DNA of 64,000 nucleotides. It comes from Isoetes taiwanensis (taxonomy: Eukaryota; Streptophyta; Lycopodiopsida; Isoetales; Isoetaceae). The stretch covers positions 500,001 to 564,000 of the forward strand of contig JAJEKV010000113.1 in assembly GCA_021234155.1 (NCBI GenBank), read 5' to 3'. A program made the translations under genes and the position numbers. The notes beneath the pieces were generated by a model. That model ran no database searches. It saw nothing but the letters and a program-made list of their open reading frames with translations, and was not told where the DNA came from. Of the stretch, positions 33,199 to 44,960 are shown in pieces (positions within the stretch are counted from its first letter, which is position 1; each line of letters starts with the position of its first letter).

Positions 33199-33900
33199 GT
33201 GATTTTTCTGATTTTATTGCAGGGGGATACCAGGGTCCGGTATCCCCAGACCTTTAAAAACCTTATTTTAAAGTTAACCCTTAAAACCTTAAGTTGTTCT
33301 AAAGTTAAACATTGAATGTTGTTGGGTGTTCTTATCATATTCTATTCTATTCTATTCTTATCAATTGTAGTGACCTTCTACCAACTGCTAGCCGAACATA
33401 CCTGATGAAACCAAGATGCCATTGAATGTTGTTGCCAGTCTAGGATTCGGGAAAAGAATCTGCCTAGCTAGTATATGATGTGGAATGTCTGTGTGTGCAT
33501 TTAAGATTGCTCTATAAGTATGAATGGGTTATGGGTTATGGGGGCATCTTACGGAATTGTATTATGTATCTGAGATGGTATTATGGATGTAGTGCACTTG
33601 TATCAAGAATGTTGTGCATTTGCATTCAACGGCCCACCTTCGGAGGGGTGGGGTGGGGTGGCCGTGTACAGATGGAGAGAGTGATCTCCTTGGGGTCGCC
33701 ACCCAAGGATTACGCTTGGCATGTAGTATGCATGGAAATGAAAAATGGTATTTTTATGAATGTGCTAACCTTGCAGGGGAGTATCAATGTAACAGGTAAT
33801 TCATGTATTGTTGTTATCATTATGCATGCATGTGTAGACCCCAACGTTCCCCCCCACTTAGTCCTTGTGGACTAACCCCGGATGTTTCTTGTGTTGTAAA
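33199..33900. other. Downstream flank of the chromovirus, no gene
   Basis: A 9-bp stem hairpin (GGGGATACC, 7-base loop, GGTATCCCC) lies at 33222-33246. TATTC repeats occur at about 33338-33358 and GGGGTG repeats at 33645-33660. No protein family is seen. Confidence 0.5.
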
Positions 33901-34156
33901 GATGGCACGTCCTGAAGCCACGATTGTGTTGGACCTAGACTCTTTTGTAACTTGGTGGTTCAACAAGACGGAGGCTGAGCCAGCTTTAATGTCTAAGGAG
34001 CGAGTTTATGAGATTCTAATATCTTTGTTTAGGGAGTAAAGGCATCCCCAGATTGAGGCCCAAGACCCGGAGACGAATGGAGAGTCTTCCGAGGGTAGCT
34101 CTGGCGACTCCTCCTCGGTCACTTCCGAGGAGGGGGAAGATCAAAGGGTCAATTAA
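33901..34156 (+). CDS. Small acidic ORF, unidentified, one in-frame stop
   Basis: ATG at 33901 gives MARPEATIVLDLDSFVTWWF and then KERVYEILISLFRE. After a single TAA (34036-34038) the same frame continues RHPQIEAQDPETNGESSEGS to VTSEEGEDQRVN and a stop at 34154. The second half is Glu/Ser-rich. Unbroken, it would be about 84 residues with an N-terminal structured part and an acidic tail. It follows a C-rich leader (CCCCCCCACTTAGTCC). I do not recognise it. It may belong to a further retroelement. Confidence 0.35.
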
Positions 34157-34862
34157 GCATGGGGTGAAGGGGTTGGCTTGGGTGTTGTGTATATTATGTG
34201 TTTATTTTGATATGGGCTAAAAGAAAGGGTTTTTTTCCAAGCATGTGTGGCCTTGGGCCTATGTAAATTATTTGGATTGTACCCACACTTTATCAATGGA
34301 AGTTGTGATTATTTGGTTGTGAATAGAAGTTTCGGATGTGTTGATTGTCCCTACTCGAGTTATTTAGTGCAACGGCCTAGGCCAAGGGGCTAGGTCCGTT
34401 TCAATAGACCATTTTGGTCTCCATGGACCTAAAAATCGGTTCAATTCTATATTCCCTACATAGAAACAAAACGTTGTATACACCATGGAATCCAAACACG
34501 CTTACTCTCTTTCATTTGCAAAGCGGATTAACGAAGAACCTAAATCTGCTTTGACTATTTCAAGCGTCAACACACCACAAGCAAGAGAAGACATGAGAGT
34601 TCAGTATTACATGGCAAACATCTTTTGAGATCCTATTTGGGTATAGTTGCTTGGCACGTCCTTTTACAAAACCCAATATGGGGAATGCAATTACTACAAT
34701 TTTAATTGGTAACTTGACCAACATTCAACAATTTAAGAACAGAATGATGGCCATGCTTATTTACCTTGCTGTAAACAGGATCGACTTCATTCTGTTTAGA
34801 TTAAGATAACATTTAAAACAGCAGGACCAAATATAAGCAGCTTACAAGGCAATTGCCAGAGT
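34157..34862. other. Intergenic, includes the 3' side of the PAM16-like gene
   Basis: No coding frame is recognised. A short palindrome, AGACCATTTTGGTCT, occurs at about 34406-34420. Confidence 0.5.
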
Positions 34863-36077
34863 TCACGCCTGCTCTCTTGTTGCAGATTCTAAACACTCCT
34901 TTGCTCTTTGCACTTTAGACTGCAAATAAAAGCTCCCTATCTTGCCATTTCTCTCAAAAAGATGATTGTATCTCTGCCAAACAGACTTTATATCAGAAGC
35001 AGCATCATATATAGACTCATTTGCAACACGAAGACATGTATTGGGGTTGAGCACCAATGGACTGGTGATGATCTCTCTAGTCTAATAATCAGGAATTATT
35101 TGGGTCCAAACTTTTTGCGGACCTTGCTTAAGTAATGAATAGAACCTACCTCCAAGACTTGCTCCCAAGGTGTGTTTTCACTGACGCCTAAAATCAGCCT
35201 TGCCTCATGCTCTGTCATAGCTTTGCTACCTTTCTTTATCGCATTTTGTAAAGTCTCTTGAGCTACTCCTGTCTTATTAGCATCTACAGCGAGAATTGTA
35301 AATGTCAGACACTTCATCATCTTAACAAACATAATGAAGAAGCTTGCAGTATAACATGTTACGACATTTGTTAAACCCATACAACTGCTAAGTTTGTTAT
35401 TGGTTTGTGCGACATGTTCTTTGCTTATTTCTTGATATTGCAAACACTACATCCCGTGATGTAAATGCAGCTAAATTAGACATTCGAGCAGGATTTTCTT
35501 CCCTTCAATCGTGCTGACAAGCATAAAAAGGATATAGCATTGCTTTACAGATACATCATGCCATTAAGTGATCTGCAAAACAAAATATAGCGCTAGTAGG
35601 CCTCATGTTAGCATGTGGGATGCATGAGAGAATTGGCAAGTTTAGAGAGAGCATTGAGGTAACATGACCTGAGAGATGTCAGAAGGGTTCTCATCTTTTC
35701 CCTTTTGAGCTATTTGCCATATTTAATAAGCTTCATTTTTATCTTAATATGGAACAATGTTCTTCAGATCACAAGTAGATTTTTCATCCTAGAACCTATT
35801 AATTTAGTAGATAACAGGGGGCAACCTTAAATTTCTGACTGAACTCGATAAATGTTTAACCAAGCAATGCAATTATGTTGCCAAAGAAAGTGAAATAAAA
35901 GAATACCCACTTATGATTGCTTGTTTGTATGCTTGTGATACGGCCCTCAACAAGACTCCAGAACCGAGCACAATTAAATTAGCAAGGATTTTGCTGGCCT
36001 GCAAAATTACATCTATAAGAAGCCCTGAATTCAACAAAAAGGAAAGACGATCTTATCAGGTAGTGGAAACGTACCAT
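34863..36077 (-). CDS. PAM16: PAM16/TIM16-like protein (import motor J-like subunit), four exons
   Basis: Exons on the minus strand: 36077-36075 (the ATG alone), 35998-35911, 35283-35150, 34973-34863. All borders are GT..AG: ATG|GTACGT, TTTTGCAG|GCC, ATAA|GTGGGT, CTGTAG|ATG, GAG|GTAGGT, TTGGCAG|AGA. Joined, the frame is open for 111 residues. Blocks: KILANLIVLGSGVLLRAVSQ (membrane-anchoring N-terminus), AYKQAIINANKTGVAQETLQ, KAMTEHEARLILGVSENTPW, YNHLFERNGKIGSFYLQSKV, QRAKECLE. These are the hallmark PAM16/TIM16 blocks. PAM16 is the J-like partner of PAM18 in the TIM23 import motor of the mitochondrial inner membrane; it lacks a HPD motif, and so does this copy. Length fits the family (about 110-120). 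No lesion is seen. Confidence 0.93.
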
Positions 36078-37740
36078 GTATTCAGAAGTTGAGCACTTCT
36101 TCGAGCTTTACCTGCTCCTGCCGTATTTTAGGGTAAAACTTTGCTCAACCAAGGGGCTATTTAACGATGACCTGATCTCAAAGCAATCTCTTGGTCATAA
36201 AAGGAAACCCAGCATAGAGGAGCTTCTCGCACAAACTTCCATTCATATACTTCTACTGGCGACAGAATGAACTCAAGGATTAAAAATATAAATAAAACCT
36301 TTTTTGATTAAGCCTATGCCTATTACAAAAAGTGATTTGATTCTAGAACCTGATAGTTCGAGCAAACTGGTTGAGGCAGAACGAAAATGAATTAAAGCCG
36401 CGTTTCCGGGAAGAAGCAAGCCCTTATGTCGTCTATCGGCAAGGAAAAACAGAAAAAAAAGGGGGGAAGAAAGCCCTGATTGTGGGCGCAAATGCCAAAC
36501 CCTAAAAGATAGTTATTCGGTCATTGCAGATATTTATACGTTCGTTGTTTAGTTTTATTGTTCTTTTTTGGTATTCTTAATTCTGGACCCTTGGATCATG
36601 GGAGATTCCACGAAACCTCCCACATCAAAGGTCACTATTTTTTTTGCCGTTTAATTCTCCTGCACCAACCAATGGTGCACAAACACCCCTATGGCCGAAG
36701 CTTTAAAAAAGCAGAAGCCAAGGCTATAGACCGCCTGTGGCCGCCAGAGTGAAGCACTCAAGGGCAGGCAAGAATCCCCAATTCGGATTTCATCGCCAAT
36801 TTGGATTTCCCAGGGTTCCTCAATTCGGATTTCGCATGCCTTACTTTCACAGATCTTCTTACTTTTGACAACCACAGGCTAACATAGCACTCAGCTCACC
36901 AGTAGAACTCGCGAATCACAGCCCTAATGGAGCTCCATCTCGCCAGCGGCAGGACAAAGCAAGCAACAGGAGCCTGCCCACAAGTTTCGGCATGCCTCCA
37001 CAAGCGTGTCCACAAATACTTCCGGCCTGATCACATCCCCTTTTTCAAACATGGCCGAAAAAAGTCCTCAAGCACGTCAAAAAATGGCAGTAAGCACCTC
37101 AAAATAGGTATTTCTACGAGTAAAACTGGAATACTGCCCAACAATCATATGTCACTCTATATATCAGTTATATATATAAAGGTATATCATAAACTTTTCT
37201 ATATAATGTGTTTGATTCTTACATGCCCGGATGTCGTCCGTTTAAAGTGGGTCCAGTGAGATGGCAGCATCAGAGCCATCCATTCCTTATGGGCATGCAT
37301 GGAGGCATGCATGGGTCATGCATGGGGGCATGCACCACATCCCCGGACCGTTGGATCAAAAGGGGAGGATAAATCCTAGCCCTTGGTTTTTTATGAGGAA
37401 GGTGCAAGGAAGGTCCTTTAAAGTTACTTTGGTGTAGCAGATCTTAACCGTTAGATCAAAAGGTGAGCATAAATCTTAGCCATTGACTTTTTAATATTAA
37501 ATTGATTTTTTTTTTAAAGGAGGTGAGGTGTCACCTTCATTAATAAAAAAGGTAATGAGGTGGCTATGAGTGGACTTTCTATGAAGCTTCCTTCTGTTTA
37601 ATCGCATTCAAAGGTACATAGCTTGCAGTAGAGGGGTCGGATGAAGGTGGGACCCACGCCATTGGACTCCTCTCATCGAGAGCTTTCCAATGAGTGGTGG
37701 TTTGGCACAGTTCCGTTGTAGTTGGAGCCAATGTGATCGA
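36078..37740. other. Intergenic region upstream of the PAM16-like gene
   Basis: Its left part should hold the PAM16-like promoter; no TATA box is convincing. 37348-37383 and 37448-37483 are two copies, exactly 100 bp apart, of a 36-bp unit (ACCGTTGGATCAAAAGGGGA), as often seen near small transposon ends. No protein family is seen. Confidence 0.5.
37292..37334 (+). repeat. Cluster of CATGCA (RY-type) motifs
   Basis: GGGCATGCATGGAGGCATGC, then ATGGGTCATGCATGGGGGCA: four or five CATGCA/GCATGC cores in about 40 bp. CATGCATG is the RY element bound by B3-domain seed regulators. Here it may only be a short tandem repeat. Confidence 0.5.
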
Positions 37741-38590
37741 ACTCTAAGGGAATCCATAGGAATCTCAGAGAATCTAAATGAATCTTCATAAATACTTGGA
37801 GAATCTAGAGGAATCCTGATGCAATCTTGGAGAATCTAGGTGAATCTTCATAGAATCTTAGAGAATCTAAAGGAATCTCAAGAGAATCTTAGGGAATCTA
37901 TGGGAATCTCAAGAGAATCTTTGGAAATCTATGGGAATCTCAAGAGAATCTTGGAAATCGAAGGGAATCTCAAGAGAATCTTTGGCAAATCAACGGGGAA
38001 TCTATAGGAATCACGAGAGAATCTTTGAGAATTTAAGGGAATCTAAGGGAATCTTTATAGAATCTTTAAGAATCTAGAGGAATCTTGATGGAATCATGTC
38101 AAGTCTAAGGGAATCTTCATAGGATCTTAGAGAATAGAGGAATCTTAAGAGAATCTTTGGGAATCTAAAGGAATCTTTCTAAAAGCTTTGAGAATCTAGT
38201 GAAATCATGATGGAATCTTGGAGAATCATGGAGAATTTTCCTATAATCTAAAGGAATCTAGGAGAATCTTCATCAAATCTTGGAGAATTCAATAGAACTA
38301 CATAGAATTTTGGGGAATCTAGAGGAGTCTTGGGATAATCTTTGGGAATCTAGACGAATATCAAGAGAATCTTTGGGAACCTAGGGGAATTAAGGGAATG
38401 TTCATAAAATCTTTAAGAATCTTGGTAGAATCTTGGGAAATCTAGGGAAATCTTCATAGAATCTAGGGGAATCTCTATAGAATCTTGGAGAATCTTGGCA
38501 TAATCTTTGGAAATCTAGGAGCTTCTAAAAAGAATCTTTGTTAACATAGGATTCATAAAGAGCCTAGGGAAATGCTTATAGAATCTTCAT
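37741..38590 (+). repeat. AATCT-type minisatellite, ~850 bp
   Basis: A degenerate tandem array built from GAATCT words (AGAATCTTTGGGAATCTA, GGGAATCTCAAGAGAATC). The best-kept period is about 30 bp around 37890-37990; elsewhere it decays to 14-17 bp steps. More than 50 GAATC/AATCT words occur, all on the plus strand. No coding frame spans it. Confidence 0.9.
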
Positions 38591-38651
38591 TGAATGACTC
38601 TGCATTGGCTTCCGGTCGAATTTGTGCAGTCCCTCATAGTAGAACCACTTG

Positions 38652-38691
38652 TATATATATATATATATATCCCTTATCCCTTATATATATA
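38652..38691. repeat. TA microsatellite
   Basis: About (TA)10, then CCCTTATCCCTTATATATAT, directly left of a TA-targeting MITE. Confidence 0.85.
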
Positions 38692-38701
38692 CAATTATAT
38701 A

Positions 38702-38810
38702 AGCACCCCCCTTATTTCTAGAGATTTTGGTGTCACCGCGTGAGCCGTCCAGATCTGAGATCAACGGTTCACACGGCGACACCAAAATCTCTAGAAATAA
38801 GGGGGCAGCT
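38702..38810. mobile_element. 109-bp foldback MITE, TA target duplication
   Basis: The left arm begins AGCACCCCCCTTATTTCTAG and continues AGATTTTGGTGTC. The right arm is its complement and ends AAGGGGGCAGCT. TA flanks both ends (38700-38701, 38811-38812). The arms are about 47 bp with few mismatches around a 13-base loop (CCAGATCTGAGAT). It is Stowaway-like (Tc1/mariner) by target and size. Confidence 0.85.
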
Positions 38811-38812
38811 TA

Positions 38813-41800
38813 TTTTAAATTGATCTCATCCGTCGAATGTGCTTAATGAGCGGCCAAGATTGAAAGCCCTCTTATTTGGGGCTTTTAATCTAAGGCGTTG
38901 AATTTGTTGTCAATGGTCGAGATTTAGCCATGGAAGTTCCCGAAATTTCTGGAAAGGGAAAAGGATCTCTTGCAACGTGCTCCCAATTTCTTTTCCCTTG
39001 CCTTGGTCGGGTCTGGTCGCATAAGCCTTTTTCCCCCTCTGCTTTCCAATTTGGAGCATCCGGCAGTTCAAATTTGTGACTTGCTGCTTTTCAAATCTGT
39101 GAATTTTGTATCTTGGATTTGCTGGTCGGACAGTTGATAATGTCCTGATTTGTAGGGCAAACAAACAACAAGAGTGAGTTCAGTGAAATTCTCGGACTCG
39201 ATTTAGCCTTTTGGTGGAGCTACAACCAGATTGAGATACTTTTTGTTGCATTTCTAATCGATTGCCACGTGTGTTTCTACGTGGAAAATTTACTCCGGAT
39301 TCATGGGCGGTTTCTTACGGCATAGGGTCATTTCTTCCGGCTCGGCTTTTGTGTTGCGGACTTTCATTTGGAGTTGGATTTCATATTTAGCAGCGGAGGA
39401 AGTAAACTATTAGGGCTCTTGCTTTTGCATTGCTTGATTTATCTCTTTTTTATGAGGAACACCGACTATTATTCTCTGTTTTCATTGCGACATTCGGATC
39501 AAAGCATCGAGCATGCAACATTTTTCTAAAATGTAGATTCGGTGTTTGTCTGGTGCCCGGAGATTCGAACTCAATAGCACAAAAAAGCAGGATATTTTAC
39601 TCGCTTCCATTCTTTATATCAACTATTTGGGTGGCTTCTTTTTTTGGATCTTGGTTGTGTTGTTCTCAAATCATGTCTTGAGTCAGTAGTTATGATCTGG
39701 CGAAGTCTGTCATCTTTAGCCGTTGCTTATTTTTCTAGCCTATGCTTCATGGCTAGCGTTTGTTTGAATCAGTCTAGTATCCTCCATCGAGTTGGGCATT
39801 TCACGCATTCGAGTTTTATTTGTCCTGGTGTGAAGGGACATGAAGGTATTTTCCCGGGATTTTGCTCCGGTTTTTACAGAGGTCTCTTTCCACTTCCCTA
39901 AATTTTTTCTTTTTGGTTATATCTAACACATTGTTTAAACATGGGTAACATATGATCCGGTATGCCGCTAAGATGGTGATTTTTTGTTCAAGGCCAGTTT
40001 AGAATGGTTGCCGATCGGTCCCAATCTGATTTGGTGAATCGATGCAGTGGGACATTCTATAGCTAAAACGGATTATAAACCTTATGGCTTGCATTCCAGT
40101 CACCATTTTAATCATTTTGTTGAATACACGCGTGGCGGCAACCATCTGTTTTGCATGAAATTGCAGCAAGGTAGATGAAAGTCATTCATATCTGAGAACT
40201 TTGTATGACAATCTGTGATTTCCCTCTTTTTGTTGTCTTTGGATATGATGGATCAAGGGCATTCTCAAGGATTGGCTTCCTAGGGAAACATGTGGACTAT
40301 GTCTTATGCCCACGTTTTGAAATAAAAATCCTAGGGAAATCTTAATGCATGTAGCTTTTCTTATCTTGCATGTGTTGATATATTGTTTGGCGATAAATCT
40401 GGCTTGGATTCATGATGTTGAAGTTCTTAGGCTTTGATCCACGGATATAGATTGTTTGACCCAAGCTCTGAGAAAAAGGTGTAGAAATGGAATTTAAATT
40501 CCAAGAAGTTAAAAGTCATGTTATCCTTTTGCAGCCCGGTTCCTATAGGGTTTAACTAAGATACATTTTTTCTTTCAGATTGGATATTAAGGCTTGGAGT
40601 GTGCAGGTTGAGAATATCGTTGATTCCTTAACAAGGAACAAATGTCTTTTTGCATATTAGACAAGTAAGACCTTCTAACTCAAGCTCAGTGCCTTAGTCA
40701 AACGGTAAATCGCCATAGCCATGTTTTGATGTTGCAACTTTGTTGGCGATCATTGCAAGATTGAGCTTCCTCCTATCGGACAAGCGCCGTGTGCAGTTTT
40801 GTCCATGAATAGACCTATTAGTAGAGGAGATATAAGTTCGTCAAACTGTTGCTCTCTTTTCACTACAGTATTGAAGGTACATTTTTAAATTATGAGTTGC
40901 AGTATATTATGTTTTTAAAGCATAGTGTGTTTCTCAACAAGCATGGGTATTACTGCAGATATCTGCAATTTTCTTATCTGAAGGTTCTTGAATGGCAGAG
41001 GTCAAGGAATAGAATGAACTGTATGGTGAAGGTGAAGGTGGAAAAGGCAACAACTTAGTTACTTTTGCCGTTTTAATTGCCTCTAAGAGTTAGTTACATT
41101 TTTGCGAGCTTTGATGCAATCGTTAACGAGAGGCGGTGTAAAATACGGTCATCTTCAACTGTTAATCCTTTCGTGTCTAATTGAGAAGTAAGATGCACAG
41201 AGCTGTCTTTGCCCACCTAGAGTGCATAGCCTCTAAAGTTGGAAATTCTAGAAACTTCAAGCAAAATCATTGGGTGTTTTTGCTTCCTTCATTTTTAGCA
41301 CTTTTGCACAAAAACTTGGTACGGGGTTTCAAGCACTCTGAGACTATCGGCGTTGCAGCTACACAGGTTTTTGTGCACGTGGATGCATTTTCTATCGTTT
41401 GATTTCATCTACGGTTTGGGGAAAATCGTTGAAATTCCGGGTTGGTTATGTCTGCTTGAGGAAATTGAATCTGTTATGTCATGCATGTCTTAAATGTGTT
41501 GTGTTTTGCGAGGAAGGGATAAGGATTTACTCTGATTTAGATTTCCGATTAAATCTTTGGTAGCGCATCACCGCTTAATCTTGAAGAAGGCCATAAAGGC
41601 ATGAACCGGACCGAAAATTGGTTCTGAGATGGCGATTGGATTTGAGATGCCAAAGGATGTTCTTTGCTGTGCAAATAGGGCTTTTACAAATCGTCCACAG
41701 GGAGACATGTCTTTGGCTGCGGGGGTAAAAAGCTTAGGCATCTTGAGCAATGTCCTTTTTCTTTTCTATATTTCTGTAAACAATCCTATCTTGGAGGCAA

Positions 41801-44350
41801 ATAGCGGTTCCTTCTTGGCACGGATAAAAATCGTGAGGCCTAATCCTAAGGCTCAAATCTTTGCATGATTTTTTGCCTTAAACGGCTTCTCAAATTAGTT
41901 TGTGAAGCTTGCGTGAATGTGGCCCCTAATGCTTCCTAGCATCTATATCGAATCCTTGATAAGCACTCTGCGATGGTGGTGTTGCGATGGTTGAAAGCCC
42001 AACTAGTAAGCTTCATGCTTTACTTATTGCCTTTTCATGGAATGGTGTCTTGGTGCTGCCGAGGCTGGAAAAACTTTGAGCTTAATCTGCGGCGTTCTCC
42101 AATGCTTGAAAGATCGGCAAAGATGGTAAACCCAATACTTGTGATTTTAAAATTCACAATAAGAAAAACAATTACGATGAGCCTGATTCGATGAGGGATT
42201 TTCTTTGAAGCGAAGGAATTAGTTGGCAAAGAGAGAAAGGATAATAGTCACTTAAAAAGGCGGTGTAAAGTTTCTACCAAAGTTCATCAAGTTACCTTTG
42301 GTGGTGAAAGTGAAGAAGGACCTAGGTTAAAAGGGCACGTAGATAAAGTTAATGCTCCTCATTCTTGAGAGAATTTAGAGCTTGATGATATTTTTTGATT
42401 GAGGATTATGATAGTGATTCGAGTTCTTTGGAGGGAGCGATGGCGGAAGCCCAAACAATCCTTATGTAGCGGCGGTGATGAGCCCATAGAATCCTTAAGT
42501 AGCAACGGTGATGATCGATGATAATGATTGTGTTGAGGTTTGAAAGCGTGGGCGAGAAGGCCACGAAACCTTTTTTTTCACCGTGAGAACACATTCTCGG
42601 CTCTCTCGGTTTATCATCGAGTTAAAGTGAACCCCATTTGCATCAACATTGGAAGTGGTCGCTCTTGGTTCCCAAAAGGCATTGTGCATTAATCTGGTAA
42701 TATGATTTGCATGTGTGGCGTTGATGTCTTGAAGAGATGATGTTTTTAAAGTGTAGATTACTTGCTTTATTGCTTCTACCTATGGTTGATTTGAGAAAAT
42801 GTGAATCTTAGCATCTTTGGAGATTGTAAAGGTTTGTTAACATCTTTGTGCTTCTATGAAACAGGTACTAAGGCATAGGAGTGTTGCAAGAATTAACGAG
42901 CATTGCATTGATATGCAAAAGAAAGACACGCAAGGTGGGTTAACCCGGATTTGATAAAGATTCCTTCAAAAGTGCCCTCGGATCTGCTATTTCGGATCGA
43001 TAAGGAGATTCAAATTGAGTGCACGCATAAGCGAGGTCGAGATTGGCACACCATGCATAAAGAGTATGGTAAAGCAAGAAATAGGGTAAACCGCCAACAT
43101 GGACCATGGTAGTGTCAAATTCAAGGTCTTCTTCTCCTTCTAGATTAGTTGCCAATAGCCACACATTGATCGACACCATCTGCGGAGGTTCTGCAACAAC
43201 GAGAAAAATATATGGTACTGCTGTGTCAAACTTTAACGTCAAATACTCAAATAATTCGAACAAATGCAATTAAATCTACACCAGTATATTAGATGTGAGA
43301 TTCTTTGGCAGCCATAATGAACTTGGTTTTTTGAATTAATAGGTTTGTGCTAGAGTGTAAAATGGGTTCGAGCAAATCTTTTGTAAAATAATGTTGAAAA
43401 AGACTCACGATTGGTTGGCAATACTCTAATGCGGACACTGCAATTCCATTTTAGCTAAGAGAGGTAAAGTTCTTACCTTTGGTTTTATATGGATCACGTT
43501 TCTTTCCAGAATTTGTTGGGTGATGGGTTACCAATCTTTGCATGTGAGCTGCCAAACACAAGCAATTATCAAATGGATGTGCTTGAACTGATAAGATTGT
43601 GCATACGAGATGCCATGTCCCTGCAGTCCTCAGGAATATGGTATGCAACAGCCCATCTGAGTTCTAATTCTCACAAGAGGGCAAAAGAAATGCCGTGATG
43701 AGGGTATACATCACAAAGGTCATGTAAAGAGGCTTTACTTTGCGGTTTACTTTCTGAGAATGTGCGATGGGCGTTCTTATAGTTAAATGCTGTTGTTTTG
43801 GCGTGCAAGAAGCGGTTTGCCGCGGTAGCTAGCCTTTTGATTTGGGTGAAAACAGCCAAAACTGTCATGTCCATTATTGTATTTAGCCAACTGTCCTTTA
43901 TGATTCTGGCCTTTGTGGCCACATGTCCTCTTAACAATCAGTATATTACATTGAGATTGCTAAAATGTTCAAAATATATGTTCAAAATTGTATAAAGGGA
44001 ACAATAAGGGGTTTATTTATGGGAATCGGACCATGCATTGCGATGCTTTCGGTAAATCAGTAGGAATTATGGTCTCGTTTTTGAAGTCATGAAGCACTTT
44101 ATTTGTCAGGGTTGAAGCTCTCCTCAAAGATTAAACCATGTAGAGGTCATCTCAAGTTCCATTTCCAGGAGAATAGACCTTTTGCCCTTTGTGATTAACC
44201 AGAATATGGAATATGCATGAATAGGATTTTTGTTTAAAACTCTGTGCGATAATGCCTGTGAGCATTTAAATTGATGGATGGCTTCAACATTTCTTTTGCT
44301 TTCATAGCTTCACACCTCGTAAGAAATTAGTGGGTTTGTTTTTCATGTGT
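38813..44350. other. Long non-coding stretch
   Basis: Frames are short and frequently stopped on both strands, and none shows a family motif. Composition is ordinary, with T-rich tracts. A few acceptor-like CAG sites occur, so introns of a lost gene are possible, but I cannot support one. Confidence 0.45.
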
Positions 44351-44354
44351 TTTT

Positions 44355-44960
44355 CTTGAATGGATACTTCTGTTTCGGAAGAGGATGATATTTTGAAATT
44401 GCATCCAAGAGCTTTGTGGCTTGATTTCATGGCCATAAAATTCATTGCAGGAAATCCGTTTTGCTTACTAGATGTGGGTTCTTCAGGCGCTTCTGCAGAT
44501 ATGTGGATAAACCCAGACACATGTATATAGATATGGAGGCTTTTCCAGAAAGGATAGAAAAATTTCAAACCATTGACCTGGATGTAGATATCAAATTTCT
44601 CTATCTTAGCTAAGGGCCCGTCTTTTTGGGCATGAACATCGGTCATGTTTGATGAAGTTGAAGATAATCTGGCAAGTTATTGACATATTTTGGCAAGATT
44701 ATATGCCAAGTTCATGGATATCAGTGTTCAAAACTTTGGCTCTTCTTCAACAGGCAAGAACGCAAATGCATCTGTTTATATCTCATATTAATGGTTACAT
44801 GCAAAAATGCAAGAAAGTGCTATGCATGTTGGTGAAGAACATTTATTGATGGGACTTAGATGATTTCATGAAGAAGTTAGTTTTGCTACCTTAATATCAG
44901 CTGGATGTTATAATCTTATGCTTAAGAGCAATGTGGTTTTCATGCCAACAAAAAGCACTG
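44355..44960 (+). pseudogene. Degraded reading frame, possibly PPR-like
   Basis: First frame: MDTSVSEEDDILKLHPRALW, then MAIKFIAGNPFCLLDVG. From 44646 another frame, broken by stops, reads VMFDEVEDNLASY (stop) HILARLYAKFMDI, then WLHAKMQESAMHVGEEHLLM and FHEEVSFATLISAG. The phrases FDEVEDNLASY..ILA.YAK and EVSFATLISA are like PPR repeats (FDEMPERNLVSWNAMIAGYAK, EVTFVSLLSAC) of plant organelle RNA-binding proteins. With several stops and no regular 35-residue spacing shown, the match is weak. Confidence 0.3.

Noticed and set aside
37741-38590. CRISPR-like spaced repeat
   Set aside because: No conserved repeat with unique spacers; it is a drifting minisatellite in a plant genome.
42940-43269. 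Minus-strand frame of 109 codons
   Set aside because: No recognisable motif, start or splice context; likely chance.
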